Translations under genes and position numbers: made by a program
Source: JAGVSZ01 sp019137045
GTDB taxonomy: Bacteria; Pseudomonadota; Gammaproteobacteria; Burkholderiales; SG8-39
Direction: 5' to 3'
Assembly (NCBI GenBank): GCA_046347635.1
Contig: JAXMFT010000013.1
Location: forward strand, 62,001 to 126,000
DNA: 64,000 bases
Notes under the pieces: model-generated
Told to the model about the DNA's origin: nothing
Databases searched by the model: none
The model's input: only the letters and a program-made list of their open reading frames with translations
In this document: piece after piece, positions 1-10,509 of the stretch
Numbering within the stretch: the first letter of the stretch is position 1
Layout: each line of letters starts with the position of its first letter

Positions 1-9
1 GGTTGAACC

Positions 10-1659
10 ATGGCGCACACGGCCCACGTCGACACCTTCGCGCGCGACAACCTCCCGCCGCCGGCGGAGATGCCCGAACTCCTGTTCGACCGGCCCGAGT
101 TCCGCTACCCCGCGCGGCTGAACTGCGCCGCGGAGCTCCTCGACCGCATGGTCGCGGCCGGGCACGGCGAGCGGCCGGTCATCCACACGATGATCGACGG
201 CAGGAAGTACTCCTGCAGCTACCGCCAGCTCCTCGCGCGCGCGAACCAGATCGCGCACGTGCTCGTGCACGACCTCGGGCTCGTGCCCGGCAACCGCGTC
301 CTCCTGCGCGGGCCGAACAACCCCATGATGGCCGCGTGCTGGTTCGGCGTGATCAAGGCCGGGTGCATCGCGGTGGCGACGATGCCGCTCCTGCGCGCGA
401 AGGAGCTGAAGCAGATCATCGACAAGGCCCGGGTCGGGGCGGCGCTTTGCGACGTGCGGCTGCGCGACGAGCTGTCGCTCGCGCAGGCGCAGTGCCGCGA
501 CCTCAAGCAGGTGCTGTGGTTCAATGGGGAGGGGACCGGCTCGGTCGAGGCGCTGCTCGAGGGCAAGCCCGCGCAGTTCGCCAACGTCGACACCGCGGCC
601 GACGACGTGGCGCTGATCGCGTTCACCTCCGGCACGACCGGCCAGCCGAAGGGCTGCCTCCACTTCCACCGCGACGTGAGCGCGATGTGCGACGCGTTCC
701 CGCGCTCGTGCCTCCGGCCCACGCGGGAGGACGTGTTCTGCGGCACCCCGCCGCTCGCGTTCACCTTCGGGCTCGGCGGCATGCTCTGCTTCCCGATGAG
801 CGTGGGCGCCTCGACGGTGCTGATCGAGCGGCTGACTCCCGACCTGCTGCTGCAGACGATCCAGGATTTCGGCGCCACCGTCTGCTTCACCGCGCCGACC
901 TTCTTCCGCATGATGGCCCCGCTGGTGAAGGGCTACGACCTCGCGCGCCTGAAGAAGTGCGTGTCCGCCGGCGAGGCGCTGCCCGACGCCACCCGGCAGC
1001 TGTTCAAGCGCGCGACCGGCATCGAGATCCTCGACGGGCTCGGCTCCACCGAGATGATCCACATCTTCATCTCGCACGCGGTGGACCGCGTGCGGCGCGG
1101 CGCCACCGGTTACGCGATTCCCGGCTACGTCGCGACCGTGCTCGACGACGAGGGCAAGCCGTGCGCCCCCGGGGTGGTCGGCAAGCTCGCGGTGAAGGGC
1201 CCCACCGGCTGCAAGTACCTCGCCGACGAGCGCCAGCGGGTGTACGTGCAGAACGGCTGGAACGTGACCGGCGACGCCTATGCGATGGACGAGGACGGCT
1301 ACTTCTACTTCCAGGCGCGCGCCGACGACATGATCATCTCCGCGGGCTACAACATCGCGGGGCCCGAGGTGGAGTCCGCCCTGCTCGCGCACGAAGCGGT
1401 CGCGGAGTGCGGCGTGGTCGGCGCGCCGGACGAGGAGCGCGGCATGATCGTGAAAGCGTACGTCGTGCTCAAGCCGGGCTACACGGGCGACGCGGCGCTC
1501 ACGACGGCGCTGCAGGAGCACGTCAAAGCGTCGATCGCCCCGTACAAGTACCCGCGCGCGATCGAGTACCGCGACGCCCTCCCGCGCACCGAGACCGGCA
1601 AGCTCCAGCGCTTCAGGCTGCGCCAGGAAGCGGCGTCCGACGCGGGGTTGCGGCCCTAG
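10..1659 (+). CDS. Benzoate/2-aminobenzoate-CoA ligase family protein
   Basis: This is an ATP-dependent acid:CoA ligase of the ANL superfamily that forms an acyl-adenylate and then the thioester. The A3 motif FTSGTTGQPKG sits at about residues 205-215. The segment DGLGSTEMIHIF is typical of the benzoate-CoA ligase branch, and the C-terminal catalytic lysine is in TETGKLQRF (K531). The length of 549 aa is normal for the family. The start is the ATG at 10; a few bases further upstream lie outside the window, so the promoter cannot be judged. The next gene follows after 8 bp on the same strand. A 2-aminobenzoyl-CoA monooxygenase/reductase lies at 23-25 kb, which makes anthranilate a reasonable substrate guess, but benzoate or another aryl acid is equally compatible with the sequence. 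Confidence 0.88.
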   Translation: MAHTAHVDTFARDNLPPPAEMPELLFDRPEFRYPARLNCAAELLDRMVAAGHGERPVIHTMIDGRKYSCSYRQLLARANQIAHVLVHDLGLVPGNRVLLRGPNNPMMAACWFGVIKAGCIAVATMPLLRAKELKQIIDKARVGAALCDVRLRDELSLAQAQCRDLKQVLWFNGEGTGSVEALLEGKPAQFANVDTAADDVALIAFTSGTTGQPKGCLHFHRDVSAMCDAFPRSCLRPTREDVFCGTPPLAFTFGLGGMLCFPMSVGASTVLIERLTPDLLLQTIQDFGATVCFTAPTFFRMMAPLVKGYDLARLKKCVSAGEALPDATRQLFKRATGIEILDGLGSTEMIHIFISHAVDRVRRGATGYAIPGYVATVLDDEGKPCAPGVVGKLAVKGPTGCKYLADERQRVYVQNGWNVTGDAYAMDEDGYFYFQARADDMIISAGYNIAGPEVESALLAHEAVAECGVVGAPDEERGMIVKAYVVLKPGYTGDAALTTALQEHVKASIAPYKYPRAIEYRDALPRTETGKLQRFRLRQEAASDAGLRP

Positions 1660-1667
1660 CGGCCCGC

Positions 1668-2612
1668 ATGCGCGCCTGGCGCATCCGCCGCTACGGCGGC
1701 CCGGAGGTGCTCGCGCTCGAGGAGGCGCCGGCGCCGCAGCCGGGCCCGGGCGACGTGCTCGTTCGCGTCGCCGCCGCGAGCGCCAACCCGAGCGACTGGC
1801 TCCTGCGCGAGGGCCGGCTGCAGCGGGCCTTTCCCGTGACGTTTCCGCGCACGCTCGGCCGCGACTGCGCCGGCACGGTCGTGGCCGTCGGCGGCGACGT
1901 CGCCGATCTCGCGGCCGGCGACGAGGTGCTCGGCGTGAGCGCACCCGACCGCGACGGCACGCACGCCGGATTCGCGCGCCTGGGCGCGGGCGCGGTGGTG
2001 CCCCGCCCGCCGACGCTCGCCCCCGCTGCCGCCACGACGCTCGGCGTCGCGGCGCTGTCGGCGTACATCCCGCTCGTCGAGCTGGCCCGAGTCGCCGCCG
2101 GGGAGCGCGTCCTCGTCCACGCCGGCGCGGGGGGCGTCGGACACTTCGCGATCCAGATCGCGCGCCACCTCGGCGCCGAGGTGAGCGCGACCTGCAGCGC
2201 GCGCAACGCGGACTTCTGCCGCGCCCTCGGCGCGCACCGCGTCATCGACTATGCGCGCGAGGACTTCGCCGCGGTCGCGCGCGGGTGCGACGTGATCCTC
2301 GACACGCTGGGCGGCGAGGTGCACGCGCGCTCCGCCGCCGCGCTCGCGCCGGGAGGGCGGCTCGTGTACCTCATCGCCGGCCCGCTGCCGCCCGTCACCC
2401 GCACCGACATCGAGGTGCTGAACGGCCCGATCGTCGCGACGCGCGAGCGCCTCGGCCGCATCGCCGGCTGGGCCGCGGCCGGCGTCCTCAAGCCGCACGT
2501 CGAGCGCATCTACGCCTTCGAGGACGCGCCGGCGATGTACGCCGCGAGCGAGCGGCGGCACGGGCGCGGGAAGCTCGTGCTGGAGACGGGCGCCGGGGCC
2601 GACGCGCGCTGA
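1668..2612 (+). CDS. NADPH:quinone oxidoreductase-like MDR family protein
   Basis: This 314-residue protein belongs to the zinc-independent medium-chain dehydrogenase/reductase group (quinone oxidoreductase type). The N-terminal GroES-like domain begins MRAWRIRRYGGPEVL. The nucleotide-binding domain carries the glycine-rich segment HAGAGGVGHFAIQ at about 151-163. The cysteine cluster of the structural zinc lobe is absent, as in quinone reductases. The chosen ATG lies 8 bp after the stop of the ligase, so the two are probably cotranscribed. The open frame extends far upstream, but that stretch only shadows the ligase. The natural substrate is unknown; an enone or quinone reduced with NADPH is the family expectation. 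It ends 4 bp from the convergent transporter gene. Confidence 0.85.
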   Translation: MRAWRIRRYGGPEVLALEEAPAPQPGPGDVLVRVAAASANPSDWLLREGRLQRAFPVTFPRTLGRDCAGTVVAVGGDVADLAAGDEVLGVSAPDRDGTHAGFARLGAGAVVPRPPTLAPAAATTLGVAALSAYIPLVELARVAAGERVLVHAGAGGVGHFAIQIARHLGAEVSATCSARNADFCRALGAHRVIDYAREDFAAVARGCDVILDTLGGEVHARSAAALAPGGRLVYLIAGPLPPVTRTDIEVLNGPIVATRERLGRIAGWAAAGVLKPHVERIYAFEDAPAMYAASERRHGRGKLVLETGAGADAR

Positions 2613-2616
2613 CGCG

Positions 2617-4320
2617 TCAGGTCTTCTCCGACTGCGCGCCGTCGGGCAGCCCGCCGCCGTTGCGCGCCGGCGCCTCCGCCACGTCGGTGCGCAGCCGGCT
2701 GCGCGCGAGCACGCCCGCCTCCTCGAGGATCGGGTAGGCGATGGCGCAGAAGTGCGAGTTGATGCGCTTGAACTCGTTGATGATGTCCAGGTGCAGCGAG
2801 CTCGTCTCGATCGACTCCGGCGTCTGCCAGGCGAGCCGGTCGAGGTGGGTGCCGGCGTAGGCGCGCTCGAGGTCGCGGAACTCGGCCTTCTGCGCGATCA
2901 GGAGCTGCGCGCTCTTCAGGTCGCCGCTCAGGAACACGTTCAGCGCGAGGCGCAGCGTCGCCATCAGGCGCCCGTGCAGCTCCTCGATCTCCTTCATCCC
3001 CGCCTCCGAGAACGAGCGCCCCTGCGAGATCTTCTTCTGCTCCAGGTCGTCGACGATGTGCTCGACGATGTCGCCGACGTGCTCGAGGTTGATGGTGAAG
3101 GACATGATCTCGGCCCAGCGCCGGCTCTCGCGCTCGTCGAGCGCCTCGCGGCTGATCTGGGTGAGATAGAGCTTGATCGAGGTGTACAGCTCGTCCACCA
3201 CGTCGTCCATGCGCCGCAGCTCGCGCGCGAGCTTGCCGTCGTTCGTGCGCGTCGCCTCCAGCACGCCGCCGAGCATGCGCTCGATCACGTCGCCGATGCG
3301 CAGCGCCTCGCGCGCGGCGTTGGCGAGGGCGAGCGCCGGGGTGTCGAGCGCGTCGGGGTCGAGGTTGCGCGCCTGCGCCGCGGCGGCCTTCTGCGGATCG
3401 TCGGGCAGCAGGCGCTCGACCAGCCGCGCCACCGGCGCGGTGAAGAAGATGAGCGTGACGGCGAGCAGGAGGTTGAACGCGGTGTGGAAGTTCACGACCA
3501 GGCGCTGCGGGTCCGGGTCGAGCCAGGCGAGCGCGTCGGTGATGAGCGCGAGCAGCGGGAGCGTGAACACGCAGCCGGCGAGCTTGAAGAGGAGGTTCCC
3601 GAGCGCCACGCGCCGGCCGGCCGCGCCGCTGCCCGCGGTGGCGAGCAGCGCCACGAACCCGCTGCCGAGGTTGGCGCCGAGCACCAGGAACAGCGCCACC
3701 TTGAGCCCGATCAGGCCGCTCGCGACGAACGCCGCGGTGAGCAGCACCACCGCGAGGCTCGACCAGGCGAACACGGTGAAGAGCGCACCGATCAGCAGGT
3801 CGAGCAGCGAATCCCCCGACAGCGAGCCGAAGATGACCTGCACGCCGGCGGCCTGGGTGAACGGGCGCGCCGCCTGCAGGATGGTCTGCAGCGCGAGGAT
3901 GATCAGCCCCAGCCCGATCGCGATGCGCCCGATCTGGCCGGCGCGCGTCGCCTTGCGCGACAGGTGCAGGATCACGCCCACGCCGATCAGCAGGGGCGAG
4001 AGCCAGGACAGGTCGAAGGAGAAGACCTGCACCACCAGGCTGGTGCCGACGTCGGCGCCGAGCATGATCGCGAGCGCCGGCGCGAGCGCCATCATCTTGT
4101 GGCTCACGAAGGAACTCAGGATGAGCGCGGTGGCGCTGGAGGACTGGACCAGCGCGGTCACCCCCACCCCCGCGAGCAGCGCCTGCGGCCGGCCGGACAC
4201 GCTCTGCGCAAGCACGCCGCGCAGGTTCCCGCCGAAGACGCGCAGCACGCCCGACCGCACGATGTGCGTCCCCCACACGAGCAGGGCGATGCCGGCCAGG
4301 ATGCTGATCAGCGTCTGCAT
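2617..4320 (-). CDS. Na+/phosphate cotransporter family protein (NptA/PNaS) with PhoU-like tail
   Basis: This is an inner-membrane sodium-phosphate symporter-type protein. The hydrophobic N-terminal part contains the signature QSSSA at about 59-63 (in VTALVQSSSATALILSS) and a second repeat near LGANLGSGF. From about residue 330 it becomes hydrophilic and helical, matching the PhoU-like domain found at the C-terminus of many bacterial members. I chose the ATG at 4320 (MQTLISILAG) because it begins directly with a membrane helix. An upstream in-frame ATG at 4371 would add 17 polar residues (MRGEWAHAYACGERALN) that look untranslated. The predicted protein is 567 aa. It is convergent with the quinone-reductase-like gene and has no pho-box that I can recognise. 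Confidence 0.85.
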   Translation of the reverse strand: MQTLISILAGIALLVWGTHIVRSGVLRVFGGNLRGVLAQSVSGRPQALLAGVGVTALVQSSSATALILSSFVSHKMMALAPALAIMLGADVGTSLVVQVFSFDLSWLSPLLIGVGVILHLSRKATRAGQIGRIAIGLGLIILALQTILQAARPFTQAAGVQVIFGSLSGDSLLDLLIGALFTVFAWSSLAVVLLTAAFVASGLIGLKVALFLVLGANLGSGFVALLATAGSGAAGRRVALGNLLFKLAGCVFTLPLLALITDALAWLDPDPQRLVVNFHTAFNLLLAVTLIFFTAPVARLVERLLPDDPQKAAAAQARNLDPDALDTPALALANAAREALRIGDVIERMLGGVLEATRTNDGKLARELRRMDDVVDELYTSIKLYLTQISREALDERESRRWAEIMSFTINLEHVGDIVEHIVDDLEQKKISQGRSFSEAGMKEIEELHGRLMATLRLALNVFLSGDLKSAQLLIAQKAEFRDLERAYAGTHLDRLAWQTPESIETSSLHLDIINEFKRINSHFCAIAYPILEEAGVLARSRLRTDVAEAPARNGGGLPDGAQSEKT

Positions 4321-4420
4321 GTTGAGCGCGCGTTCCCCACAAGCGTAAGCGTGCGCCCACTCGCCGCGCAAGGGAAGAGGCTTCCTTCACGCGCGGCGCC
4401 GGCGAGCGGCCCGCGGCGCC

Positions 4421-4945
4421 CTAGACGAGCGCGCCCACCACCGCCCCGGCCACGATCAGCCACAGCGGGTGCAGCCGCGTCACCGAGGCGAGCACCGTCG
4501 ATGCCATTGCGACGAGGTAGATCCGCCAGTCGTGCGCGGCGCCGGTCGCGAGCACGAAGCCGCTCGCCAGCACCACCCCGACGGTGACCGGGGCGAAGCC
4601 GGTGCGCATCGCCCGCGCCCAGCGCGAACCGGCGGCGCGGAAGTGCGCGCGCGCGACCAGCCAGGCGATCACGGAGCACGGCAGGCAGAAGGCGACGAGC
4701 GCCGCGACGCCGAGCCCGACGCCGCCGACGCGCTGCCCGATGAGCGCCATGACCAGCACGTTCGGCCCGGGCGCGGCCTGGCTGAGCGCCACCAGCGTCG
4801 CGAACTCGGTCCCGGTCATCCAGCCGCGCTCGGTCACCACCAGGCGGAAGATGTCGGGGAAGACCGCGTGCGCGCCGCCCACCGAGACGAGCGACAGCGC
4901 GGCGAGATGCCCGAGCAGCGTGCCGGCGTCGGCGAGCGACTCCAT
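4421..4945 (-). CDS. chrA: Chromate transporter, second half (short-chain CHR pair)
   Basis: This membrane protein of about 174 aa corresponds to the C-terminal half of the CHR (ChrA) family. The family signature is visible as VGGAHAVFPDIF followed by ALSQAAPGPNVLVMALIG. Short-chain CHR proteins work as pairs encoded by adjacent genes. The ATG at 4945 overlaps the stop of the upstream partner (ATGA), which indicates translational coupling. Family knowledge suggests chromate efflux, possibly in exchange with sulfate. No ChrB-type regulator is present nearby. Confidence 0.85.
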   Translation of the reverse strand: MESLADAGTLLGHLAALSLVSVGGAHAVFPDIFRLVVTERGWMTGTEFATLVALSQAAPGPNVLVMALIGQRVGGVGLGVAALVAFCLPCSVIAWLVARAHFRAAGSRWARAMRTGFAPVTVGVVLASGFVLATGAAHDWRIYLVAMASTVLASVTRLHPLWLIVAGAVVGALV

Positions 4946-5487
4946 CAGGTCGCGCGCCGCCACGCGATGAGCACGCCGAGGGGCGCGAGCACCAGCACCA
5001 CCAGCGGCAGCGGCAGGTGCGCGAAGACGATCGCGAGGAAGCCCGCGGCGCCGAGCGCGATCACCCAGGCGCGCGGCTCGAGCGCGTGCGCGAAGCGGAT
5101 GCCGACCGAGAGCACGAGCCCGGCCGCCGCCGCGCCGACGCCGGCGAAGGCGCCCTTCAGCCACGGCACCTCCGCGAACTGCTGGTAGATCGCGCCCAGG
5201 GCGAGGAACAGCGCGAGCGGGACGAGGGTCAGGCCGAGGACGCCCGCGGCCGCCCCGGCCGCGCCGCGGAAGCGCGTTCCCAGCATGATCGCGACGTTCA
5301 CGATGTTCGGGCCAGGCAGGAGCTGGGCGAGGCTGAGGAGCTCGGTCATCTCCGCGTCGGTGATCCAGCGCTTGACTTCGACGAGCTGGCGGCGCGCGTA
5401 CGGCAGGACCCCGCCGAAGCCGGAGATGCCGACGCTCAGGAACGCGGTGAAGAGCGCGCGGGAGGTGGGCGGGGTCACCGTCGGCAT
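4945..5487 (-). CDS. chrA: Chromate transporter, first half (short-chain CHR pair)
   Basis: This is the partner of the downstream CHR half, about 180 aa, with the signature GISGFGGVLPYARR and LAQLLPGPNIVNVAIMLG. The two paralogous halves both have the PGPN motif. I chose the ATG at 5487 (MPTVTPPTSRALF). An earlier in-frame ATG at 5529 would add 14 residues (MRHRFARPVCGDPR) with no clear ribosome site. It overlaps the second half by 4 bp. The 260 bp upstream, towards the divergent ankyrin gene, contains no other gene. Confidence 0.85.
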   Translation of the reverse strand: MPTVTPPTSRALFTAFLSVGISGFGGVLPYARRQLVEVKRWITDAEMTELLSLAQLLPGPNIVNVAIMLGTRFRGAAGAAAGVLGLTLVPLALFLALGAIYQQFAEVPWLKGAFAGVGAAAAGLVLSVGIRFAHALEPRAWVIALGAAGFLAIVFAHLPLPLVVLVLAPLGVLIAWRRAT

Positions 5488-5748
5488 GCGCGGATCACCG
5501 CAGACCGGGCGCGCGAACCGGTGACGCAACGGGGAATGCCCGGGCGCTCGAGCGGGTGGAGGAACGAAGCGCGCCGATCAGGTGCCACATGGGGCAGGCT
5601 CCGGCGCACCCCGCATCTGGACGGCGTGGACCGGATGGAGCATGGCGCCGGCGATGGTACACCGGCGCGTCGCGAGGCTCGCGTCCTTGACCTCTCGTCC
5701 CGACGACCCGATAGTGGCGCCCGCCCGGTTTCGAGGAAGGGGACACGG

Positions 5749-6450
5749 ATGAACCGGAACGCCCGGCGCGGTCCCGTTCGCGCGCTGCTGCTCGTCGGAC
5801 TGGCGGTGCCCGTCGCCGCGCTCGCCCAGATCGCCCCGAGCGACGCGGAGGTGCGCGCCTACCGGGGTCTCCACGCGGCGGCGGCGGCGGGGAACGTCGC
5901 CGCGATCGAGCGCCTGCTCGCCGCCGGCGCCGACCGCGAGGCGAGCGACGGCAACGGGCGCACGCCGCTGCACGTGGCGGTGTACCGGAAGCAGCGCGCC
6001 GCCGCGCGGCTCCTGCTCGCCCAGGGCGCCAACGCGAACGCGCTCGACCGGCAGCGCTACGACGTCGTGACCATCGCGGCGGTCGCCGACGATGTGCCGA
6101 CGCTCGAGCTGGTACTCGCAGGCGGCGCGAGCGCGAAGAACGTCACCAGTCCCTATGACGGCACGGCGCTCATCGCCGCCGCGCATCTCGGCCACGTCGA
6201 GGTGGTCCGGGTCCTGATCGCGGCCGGCGCGCCGCTCGACCACGTCAACAACCTGACCTGGACGGCACTCATGGAGTCGATCGTCCTCGGCGACGGCGGC
6301 GGGCGGCACATCGAGACGCTGCGCGCGCTGGTGCAGGCAGGCGCGAACGTGAACATCTCCGACCGGGCCGGGATCACCCCGCTCGCGCACGCGCGCGGGC
6401 GGGGGTACAAGGAGATGGTGCGGATCCTGGAGCAGGCCGGGGCCCAGTAG
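5749..6450 (+). CDS. Exported ankyrin-repeat protein
   Basis: This 233-aa protein has a Sec-type signal peptide (basic MNRNARRGPVR, hydrophobic core, likely cleavage after ALA near residue 26). About five to six ankyrin repeats follow from residue 39 to the end, with recognisable units such as NGRTPLHVAVYRKQ and DGTALIAAAHLGHVEVV. The chosen ATG is preceded by GAGGAAGGGG at a good distance. Proteins of this shape are usually periplasmic binding or adaptor proteins. It stands alone, and the partner cannot be inferred from the neighbours. Confidence 0.85.
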   Translation: MNRNARRGPVRALLLVGLAVPVAALAQIAPSDAEVRAYRGLHAAAAAGNVAAIERLLAAGADREASDGNGRTPLHVAVYRKQRAAARLLLAQGANANALDRQRYDVVTIAAVADDVPTLELVLAGGASAKNVTSPYDGTALIAAAHLGHVEVVRVLIAAGAPLDHVNNLTWTALMESIVLGDGGGRHIETLRALVQAGANVNISDRAGITPLAHARGRGYKEMVRILEQAGAQ

Positions 6451-6539
6451 TCCAGCGGCGCGGGTTTGACCGCGATCAGAACCGGCGCGGGCGGAGCCGC
6501 TACGCTGGGCGGACCTTCCCCTATCGTTCGGAGTCGACC

Positions 6540-7016
6540 ATGGCCCGCGTCCTGCTGCTCGCCTTCCTCACCGCGCTCTTCGGCGCCGTCCAGGCCGCCG
6601 ATCCGGACCCGATCGTGAGCTACTCGAAAAAGGCGAAGTTCGAGGACGTGCGCGACGACCTGAAGTCCGCGATCGAGGGCAAGGGGCTCGTGATCGACTA
6701 CCAGTCGTTCGTCAACCGCATGCTCGAGCGCACCGGCAAGGACGTCGGGTCGGGGCGCAGGCTCTACGCGGACGCCCAGGCCTTCGTCTTCTGCAGCGCC
6801 GCGCTCTCGCGCAAGACGATGGAGGCGGACCCGGCGAACGTCTCGATGTGCCCCTACACGATGGTCGTCTACGCGACCGCCCAGGAACCGGACAGGGTGT
6901 ACGTGACGTACAAGCGGCCCTGGCGACCCGGCGGCTCGGCGGCCTCCAAGGCATCGCTCAAGGAGGTCGAGTCCCTCCTCGACGGCCTCGCACGCGAGGC
7001 GCTCGGGCTGAAGTAG
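6540..7016 (+). CDS. Exported DUF302-like hypothetical protein
   Basis: This 158-aa protein has a short signal peptide (MARVLLLAFLTALFGAVQA, then ADPDP). The remainder contains SMCPYTMVVYATAQEPDRV and KRPWRPGGSA, which resemble the beta-strand core of DUF302 proteins, although that assignment is only moderate. Two cysteines at FCSAA and SMCPY could form a periplasmic disulfide. It ends exactly where the convergent fumarase gene begins its stop codon, so no terminator separates them. The function is unknown. Confidence 0.7.
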   Translation: MARVLLLAFLTALFGAVQAADPDPIVSYSKKAKFEDVRDDLKSAIEGKGLVIDYQSFVNRMLERTGKDVGSGRRLYADAQAFVFCSAALSRKTMEADPANVSMCPYTMVVYATAQEPDRVYVTYKRPWRPGGSAASKASLKEVESLLDGLAREALGLK

Positions 7017-8411
<1,395 letters not shown>

Positions 8412-8452
8412 GGCCCGCCTCCTCGCCCTGCGCTGCGCCCGATGCTAGCGCG

Positions 8453-9589
8453 TCAGACGATCCCGCGTTCGGGATACGGCGCGTTTGCGGCCACGCGCGC
8501 ATAGCCGAGCCGCGCGAGGTCGATCGTCCGGTACTGGCCGTGGACGACCAGTTCGGCGATCGCGCGCCCGGCCGCCGGCGCGTGCATCATGCCGTGCCCC
8601 GAGAACCCGGCCACGACGTGGAAGTTGTCGCGCCGACCCGGCCAGTTGCCGATGACCGGGTTGCCGTCGAGCTCGCACTGGTCGTAGAGCCCCGCCCAGG
8701 TGCGCTTGCAGCGCACCGCCTCGAACGCCGGAAAGCGGTGCGCGAGCGCGGGCCACACGACCGCCTCGAAGTACCCGTGGTCCTCGTCGAAGTTGAAGCC
8801 CCGCGGCTCGTCGGCGTTCACGAGGCCGCCCGAAAACCCGCGGCCTTCCGGCCGGAAGGCGAGCCGGTCGAGGTCCTTGACGTAGGGCAGCGGCTCGATC
8901 GGGTTCGGCGACTCGAAGTAGTGCTCGAAGCGGCGCAGCGGCTCGATCGGGAGCGGCATCCCGGCCATCTCCCCGACGCCCTTCGCCCACGCGCCGGCCG
9001 CGTCGACGAAGTGGTCGGCGGCGAGCACGGTTCCCGACGCCAGGGTTGCGCTGCGCACCCGCGCGCCCTCGCTTTCGAGCGCGACGACGCGGTCCTGCAC
9101 GTAGGTCGCCCCGAGCGCGCGCGCCTCGCGCCGGAGCCACTGCAGCAGCGCGTACGGGTCGCACCAGCCGTCGTCGGGCGACCACGCGCCGGCAGCGAGG
9201 TCGGCCACGTTCATCGACGGAAACCGGCGCGCGAGCGCGGCGCGATCGAGGAGCTCGACGCGCGCGCCGAGCGCCGTCTGCGTGCGCCAGTTCGCTTCCA
9301 GCGTCGCGACGCCCGCCTCCGGGACGATGAAGAGGTAGCCGCCCGGCTTCCACCCGACGTCCGGCACGGCGCGGATGAAGTCGACGCCGAACAGCGACAT
9401 CGCGACGTTCTCGGGACAGGAGAAGAGCCGCCGCGCGCCGCCCGATGCGCGCGGCGTCGAGGCGAGCGCGTAGGTCGGGTCCGGCTCGACGACGGCGACG
9501 CGCAACCCCGGTTGCTCGCGCAGCAGGAAGTACGCGACGCTCGAGCCGACGGCGCCGCCGCCGATCACGACGGCGTCGCAGCGGGTCAC
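8453..9589 (-). CDS. FAD-dependent oxidoreductase, DAO (glycine/D-amino-acid oxidase-like) family
   Basis: This 378-aa flavoprotein starts with a Rossmann FAD motif VVIGGGAVGSSVAY at residues 7-20. It ends with the C-terminal FAD-contact region VVAGFSGHGMMHAPA, as in sarcosine/glycine oxidase-like enzymes. The start is a GTG at 9589 overlapping the stop of the upstream FAH gene (GTGA); there is no in-frame ATG that keeps the Rossmann motif at the N-terminus. It is the third gene of a Bug receptor-FAH hydrolase-DAO operon, so it probably oxidises an amine or hydroxy acid derived from the imported solute. The substrate is not readable from sequence. Confidence 0.85.
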   Translation of the reverse strand: MTRCDAVVIGGGAVGSSVAYFLLREQPGLRVAVVEPDPTYALASTPRASGGARRLFSCPENVAMSLFGVDFIRAVPDVGWKPGGYLFIVPEAGVATLEANWRTQTALGARVELLDRAALARRFPSMNVADLAAGAWSPDDGWCDPYALLQWLRREARALGATYVQDRVVALESEGARVRSATLASGTVLAADHFVDAAGAWAKGVGEMAGMPLPIEPLRRFEHYFESPNPIEPLPYVKDLDRLAFRPEGRGFSGGLVNADEPRGFNFDEDHGYFEAVVWPALAHRFPAFEAVRCKRTWAGLYDQCELDGNPVIGNWPGRRDNFHVVAGFSGHGMMHAPAAGRAIAELVVHGQYRTIDLARLGYARVAANAPYPERGIV

Positions 9590-10509
9590 GCCGCGGCGCC
9601 GACGACGTTCCGCAGCACGCCTATCCTCTCCAGCTCGGACTCGATCACGTCGCCGGGCTTGAGGTAGCCCTTGGCGGGCACCAGCGCCTCGCTCCCGTCG
9701 CCGCCGACCCACTTGCCGCCGAGCTCCGGGTCCACCGACCAGGCGGTGCCGCCGGGCGTGCCGGTGATGATCACGGTGCCGGGCTTCAGCGTGAAGTTCA
9801 CCGAGAAGAAGTGAACGAGCTGCGCGCACGAAAAGATCATGTTGCCGGTCGAAGCGGACTGGCGCAGCTCGCCGTTGATGCGCGTGCGCAGGCGCAGCCG
9901 CTGCGGGTCGGGGATCTCGTCGGCGGTCACGATCCACGGCCCGAGCGGCGCGGAGCAGTCGAACGCCTTGCCGCGTCCGAGCTCGTACCAGGTGAACCCC
10001 TGGCTGTTCCGCCGCACCTGCCGGTCGCGCGCCGTCACGTCGTTGACGATCGTGTAGCCGAACACGTGCTCGAGCGCGCGTTCCGCCGGGATGAACCGCC
10101 CCGGCTTGCCGATCACGATCGCGAGCTCCGTCTCGCAATCGAGCTTCTTCGCCAGGCGCTCGTCGTGCACGATCGTGTCCCCCGGCCCGATCACGCAGTC
10201 GGCGGTCTTCACGAAGAACTCGGGCTCCTTGCCCGAGATCGGCGTGTTCGCCTTTTCCCTGTTGTGGTCGGTGTAGTTGGAGCCGCTGCACAGGATCGTC
10301 GCCGGAATGACCGGTGCGAGCAGCTTCACGGCGGACAGCGGGCGGCGGCCGCTGCCCGACGCGATCACCTGCCGCGCCGCTTCCAGCGCCGCGGCGCCGC
10401 CGCCGATGAGCTCCTGCGTGCTGTGCACGCGCGGGAGGTCGACGACCTGGTCGCCGTCGAGCGCGCCGACGCGCGCCCCGTCCCCGGCGTCGAAGCGGAC
10501 GATCTTCAT
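9586..10509 (-). CDS. Fumarylacetoacetate hydrolase (FAH) family protein
   Basis: This 307-aa protein has the FAH-fold metal-site segments GSNYTDHNREK and LDCETELAIVIGKPGR (the carboxylate cluster that binds Mg/Mn). It also has the closing motif GTVIITGTPGGTAW. Family members hydrolyse or isomerise diketo-acids such as fumarylpyruvate or ring-cleavage products. The ATG at 10509 overlaps the stop of the Bug receptor gene (ATGA), and its own stop overlaps the GTG of the DAO gene, giving a tightly coupled three-gene operon. A role as fumarylpyruvate hydrolase in gentisate breakdown is possible but not specifically supported. Confidence 0.85.
   Translation of the reverse strand: MKIVRFDAGDGARVGALDGDQVVDLPRVHSTQELIGGGAAALEAARQVIASGSGRRPLSAVKLLAPVIPATILCSGSNYTDHNREKANTPISGKEPEFFVKTADCVIGPGDTIVHDERLAKKLDCETELAIVIGKPGRFIPAERALEHVFGYTIVNDVTARDRQVRRNSQGFTWYELGRGKAFDCSAPLGPWIVTADEIPDPQRLRLRTRINGELRQSASTGNMIFSCAQLVHFFSVNFTLKPGTVIITGTPGGTAWSVDPELGGKWVGGDGSEALVPAKGYLKPGDVIESELERIGVLRNVVGAAA

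Noticed and set aside
3..2612. Very long open frame overlapping the aryl-CoA ligase
   Set aside because: Its first part is Arg/Ala/Pro-rich and only shadows the ligase; the real product begins at 1668.
4320..4371. Longer start for the Na/Pi cotransporter
   Set aside because: Adds a polar 17-residue stretch before the first membrane helix; the internal ATG is a better start.
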